Below are positions 5,335 through 6,426 of a stretch of DNA of 6,426 bases, piece by piece. Made by a program: the position numbers and the translations under genes. The notes under the pieces were generated by a model. The model was not told the origin of the DNA. It was given only the letters and a program-made list of their open reading frames with translations, and did not search any database. The stretch's first letter is position 1. Each line of letters opens with the position of its first letter. Origin of the DNA: Actinomycetota bacterium (GTDB lineage Bacteria > Actinomycetota > Thermoleophilia > Solirubrobacterales > Thermoleophilaceae); contig VAWV01000188.1 in NCBI GenBank assembly GCA_005883295.1, forward strand, positions 1-6,426, given 5' to 3'.

Positions 5335-5652
5335 CTAGGACTCCCAGCCCACGTCGTCGTGGGTCTCGAGCTTCTTCCAGAAGGTGATCTCCGGCTCGCC
5401 ACTCGAGACCTCCTGCATCATCGGCCCGATCTCTGGCTGGGCGGCCTCGAAGAAGGTCTGGAAGCTCTGCTGGTCGGGCCACTCGTCCACGACCATGATC
5501 TGGCCGTCATCCGACCCGTAGAAGCGGTGGGCGACGAGGCCGTGATCCTTGGCCCGCTCCGCGATCCCGCGCATCGCGTCCGGGTTCTGGCCCGCGCGCT
5601 CCTCGAGCTTCTTCGGGTCGCCCTTCACCCGCAAGGTCATGATCACCGACAT
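5335..5652 (-). CDS. Small ABM-like dimeric alpha/beta-barrel protein
   Basis: A 105-residue cytoplasmic protein. The pattern MSVIMTLRVKGDPKKLEE (strand then helix, 1-18), MRGIAERAKDHGLVAHRFYG (27-46), DGQIMVVDEWPDQQSFQTFF (49-68) and a C-terminal strand EPEITFWKKLE (86-96) is that of the ferredoxin-like dimeric alpha/beta-barrel fold. This fold is found in antibiotic-biosynthesis-monooxygenase (ABM) and related stress-response domains. The VVDEWPDQQSFQTFF segment is the strongest match. Family members range from cofactor-free oxygenases to proteins of unknown function; no catalytic residue can be assigned here. The ATG at 5652 has an excellent AAGGAGG five bases upstream, which decides against the longer open frame running back over the amidase gene. 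It lies 26 bases after the amidase stop and eight bases before the sulfur carrier, so it is almost certainly in the same transcript. Confidence 0.78.
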   Translation of the reverse strand: MSVIMTLRVKGDPKKLEERAGQNPDAMRGIAERAKDHGLVAHRFYGSDDGQIMVVDEWPDQQSFQTFFEAAQPEIGPMMQEVSSGEPEITFWKKLETHDDVGWES

Positions 5653-5657
5653 ATGAG

Positions 5658-5664
5658 CCTCCTT
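5658..5664 (-). promoter_or_regulatory. Strong Shine-Dalgarno of the ABM-like gene
   Basis: The reverse strand reads AAGGAGG, five bases before the ATG at 5652. This is the strongest ribosome site in the window and suggests the ABM-like protein is translated at a higher rate than its neighbours. A weak TTCTC/GAGAA hairpin (5663-5678) overlaps its first two bases. Confidence 0.8.
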
Positions 5665-5678
5665 CTCGGTTGGGAGAA

Positions 5679-6426
5679 CTAAGCCTGAGCCAGTGCCGGC
5701 TCCCGATCCGCCCACGGTATCGCCTTCTCCAGGGCGCCGGCCAGCCGGAGGATCGTGGCCTCCTGCCACGGGCCGCCCATAAGCTGCGCCCCGACCGGCA
5801 GGCCGTCGTCCGTCCAGTGGACAGGCAGCGAGATGCCCGGGAGGCCGGTGGCGTTGGCGAAGGCGCAGAAGGCCACCATCGCGACAACGGCGTCGGCCGG
5901 CTCGTCCGGTTTGGCGTGCGACGCCTCTAGCACCGCGCCCACGGGCGGCGGGGTGATCGCCATCGTCGGCGTCAGGAGCACGTCGAAGTCGCGCCCGAAG
6001 GGCTCCACGAGCTGCCTGCTCATCCGCTCCAGCGTCCTCATCAGGGAGATGTAGTGGAAGCTCGGGATCTGGTTGGCCGCCCCGTGCTGATAGGCGATGT
6101 GGGGCTCGACCTTGTCCCAATCGATGTCGTTCGCGTGCTCGCCCAGCGAGGCGGCGACCATAACGTTGAAGGGTGAGATCAGCTCCTCCGACACGGTGGG
6201 GACCTCGACCGGCTCGACCGCGAGGCCGAGCTCCTCGAGCGCCCTGGCGGCGCGCTCGGCCGCCTCAGTGCAGGCCGGGTCCGTGGGCACTACGCCGGGC
6301 GCGTGGTCCATCAGGCCGATCCGCAGCCGCCCGGGCTCGGCGCCCACCTCCTCGAGGAAGGGCCGCTCGGGCGCCGGGGCGTTGTACCAGGACCGGCTGT
6401 CAGGACCGGCGATCGCGTCCAGGATC
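5679..6426 (-). CDS. Amidase-signature family protein (C-terminal half; 5' end beyond window)
   Basis: The window holds the last 248 residues of an amidase-signature (AS) enzyme; members are usually 450-500 residues, so about half is missing to the right. The fragment opens with LDAIAGPDSRSWYN, the segment that follows the catalytic core in AS proteins. It continues with DVLLTPTMAITPPPVG (about 148-163), NATGLPGISLPV (191-202) and DDGLPVGAQLMGGPWQEAT (207-225), all standard C-terminal AS motifs. The Ser-cisSer-Lys triad and its glycine-serine-rich loop are not in the window, so activity cannot be judged. AS enzymes hydrolyse amides or, as GatA, act in Gln-tRNA amidotransfer. No gatB or gatC is adjacent, which favours a stand-alone amidase of unknown substrate. 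It is the first visible gene of the leftward operon; the promoter lies outside. Confidence 0.92.
   Translation of the reverse strand, partial: ILDAIAGPDSRSWYNAPAPERPFLEEVGAEPGRLRIGLMDHAPGVVPTDPACTEAAERAARALEELGLAVEPVEVPTVSEELISPFNVMVAASLGEHANDIDWDKVEPHIAYQHGAANQIPSFHYISLMRTLERMSRQLVEPFGRDFDVLLTPTMAITPPPVGAVLEASHAKPDEPADAVVAMVAFCAFANATGLPGISLPVHWTDDGLPVGAQLMGGPWQEATILRLAGALEKAIPWADREPALAQA

Noticed and set aside
5663..5678. TTCTC/GAGAA hairpin just before the ABM-like gene's ribosome site as an RNA switch
   Set aside because: A single five-base, A/T-containing stem is too weak and short to support a riboswitch or attenuator; chance occurrence is likely.
5653..6120. Long upstream extension of the ABM-like gene frame
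   Set aside because: It lies over the amidase in another frame and has shadow composition. The strong AAGGAGG before the ATG at 5652 marks the real start.

Overview
The window comes from a GC-rich bacterium (about 70% G+C by eye), with strong G/C bias at third codon positions, almost no intergenic DNA and several gene overlaps. A luciferase-like oxidoreductase of the F420 type, a split-barrel flavin/F420 protein, a CysO-like sulfur carrier and an NhaA antiporter fused to a DsbA domain together point to an actinobacterium, plausibly a deep lineage such as Thermoleophilia. The lineage is inference; no rRNA or other marker is present. I see no mobile element, CRISPR array, tRNA or rRNA, and no gene-free stretch longer than about 45 bases.

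Layout. Left part (1-2058): a PhzF-family isomerase/epimerase-like gene runs leftward off the window edge. It is divergent, by 42 bases, from a rightward luciferase-like (LLM class) oxidoreductase. That gene converges on, and overlaps by 8 bases, a leftward FMN-binding split-barrel protein. Centre (2073-4004): a 643-residue NhaA sodium/proton antiporter carries a C-terminal DsbA/thioredoxin-like domain with a CPYC active site. It starts only 14 bases from the divergent split-barrel gene. Its 3' end overlaps the next, convergent gene by 11 bases inside a hairpin-forming sequence.

Right part (3994-6426): a leftward operon, read from right to left: amidase (5' end outside the window), small ABM-like dimeric alpha/beta-barrel protein, MoaD/ThiS-type sulfur carrier ending in Gly-Gly, and an intracellular Asp-box (BNR) beta-propeller. 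Gaps are 26, 8 and 4 bases. The propeller's Shine-Dalgarno sequence is formed by the two glycine codons of the sulfur carrier's tail, so these two genes look translationally coupled.

Functionally this looks like ordinary chromosomal redox and ion-homeostasis genes. The two points that most deserve attention are the sulfur carrier / beta-propeller pair, whose joint function I cannot name, and the antiporter, which combines a fused CPYC domain predicted to be cytoplasmic with changed residues at the pH-sensing positions known from E. coli NhaA.
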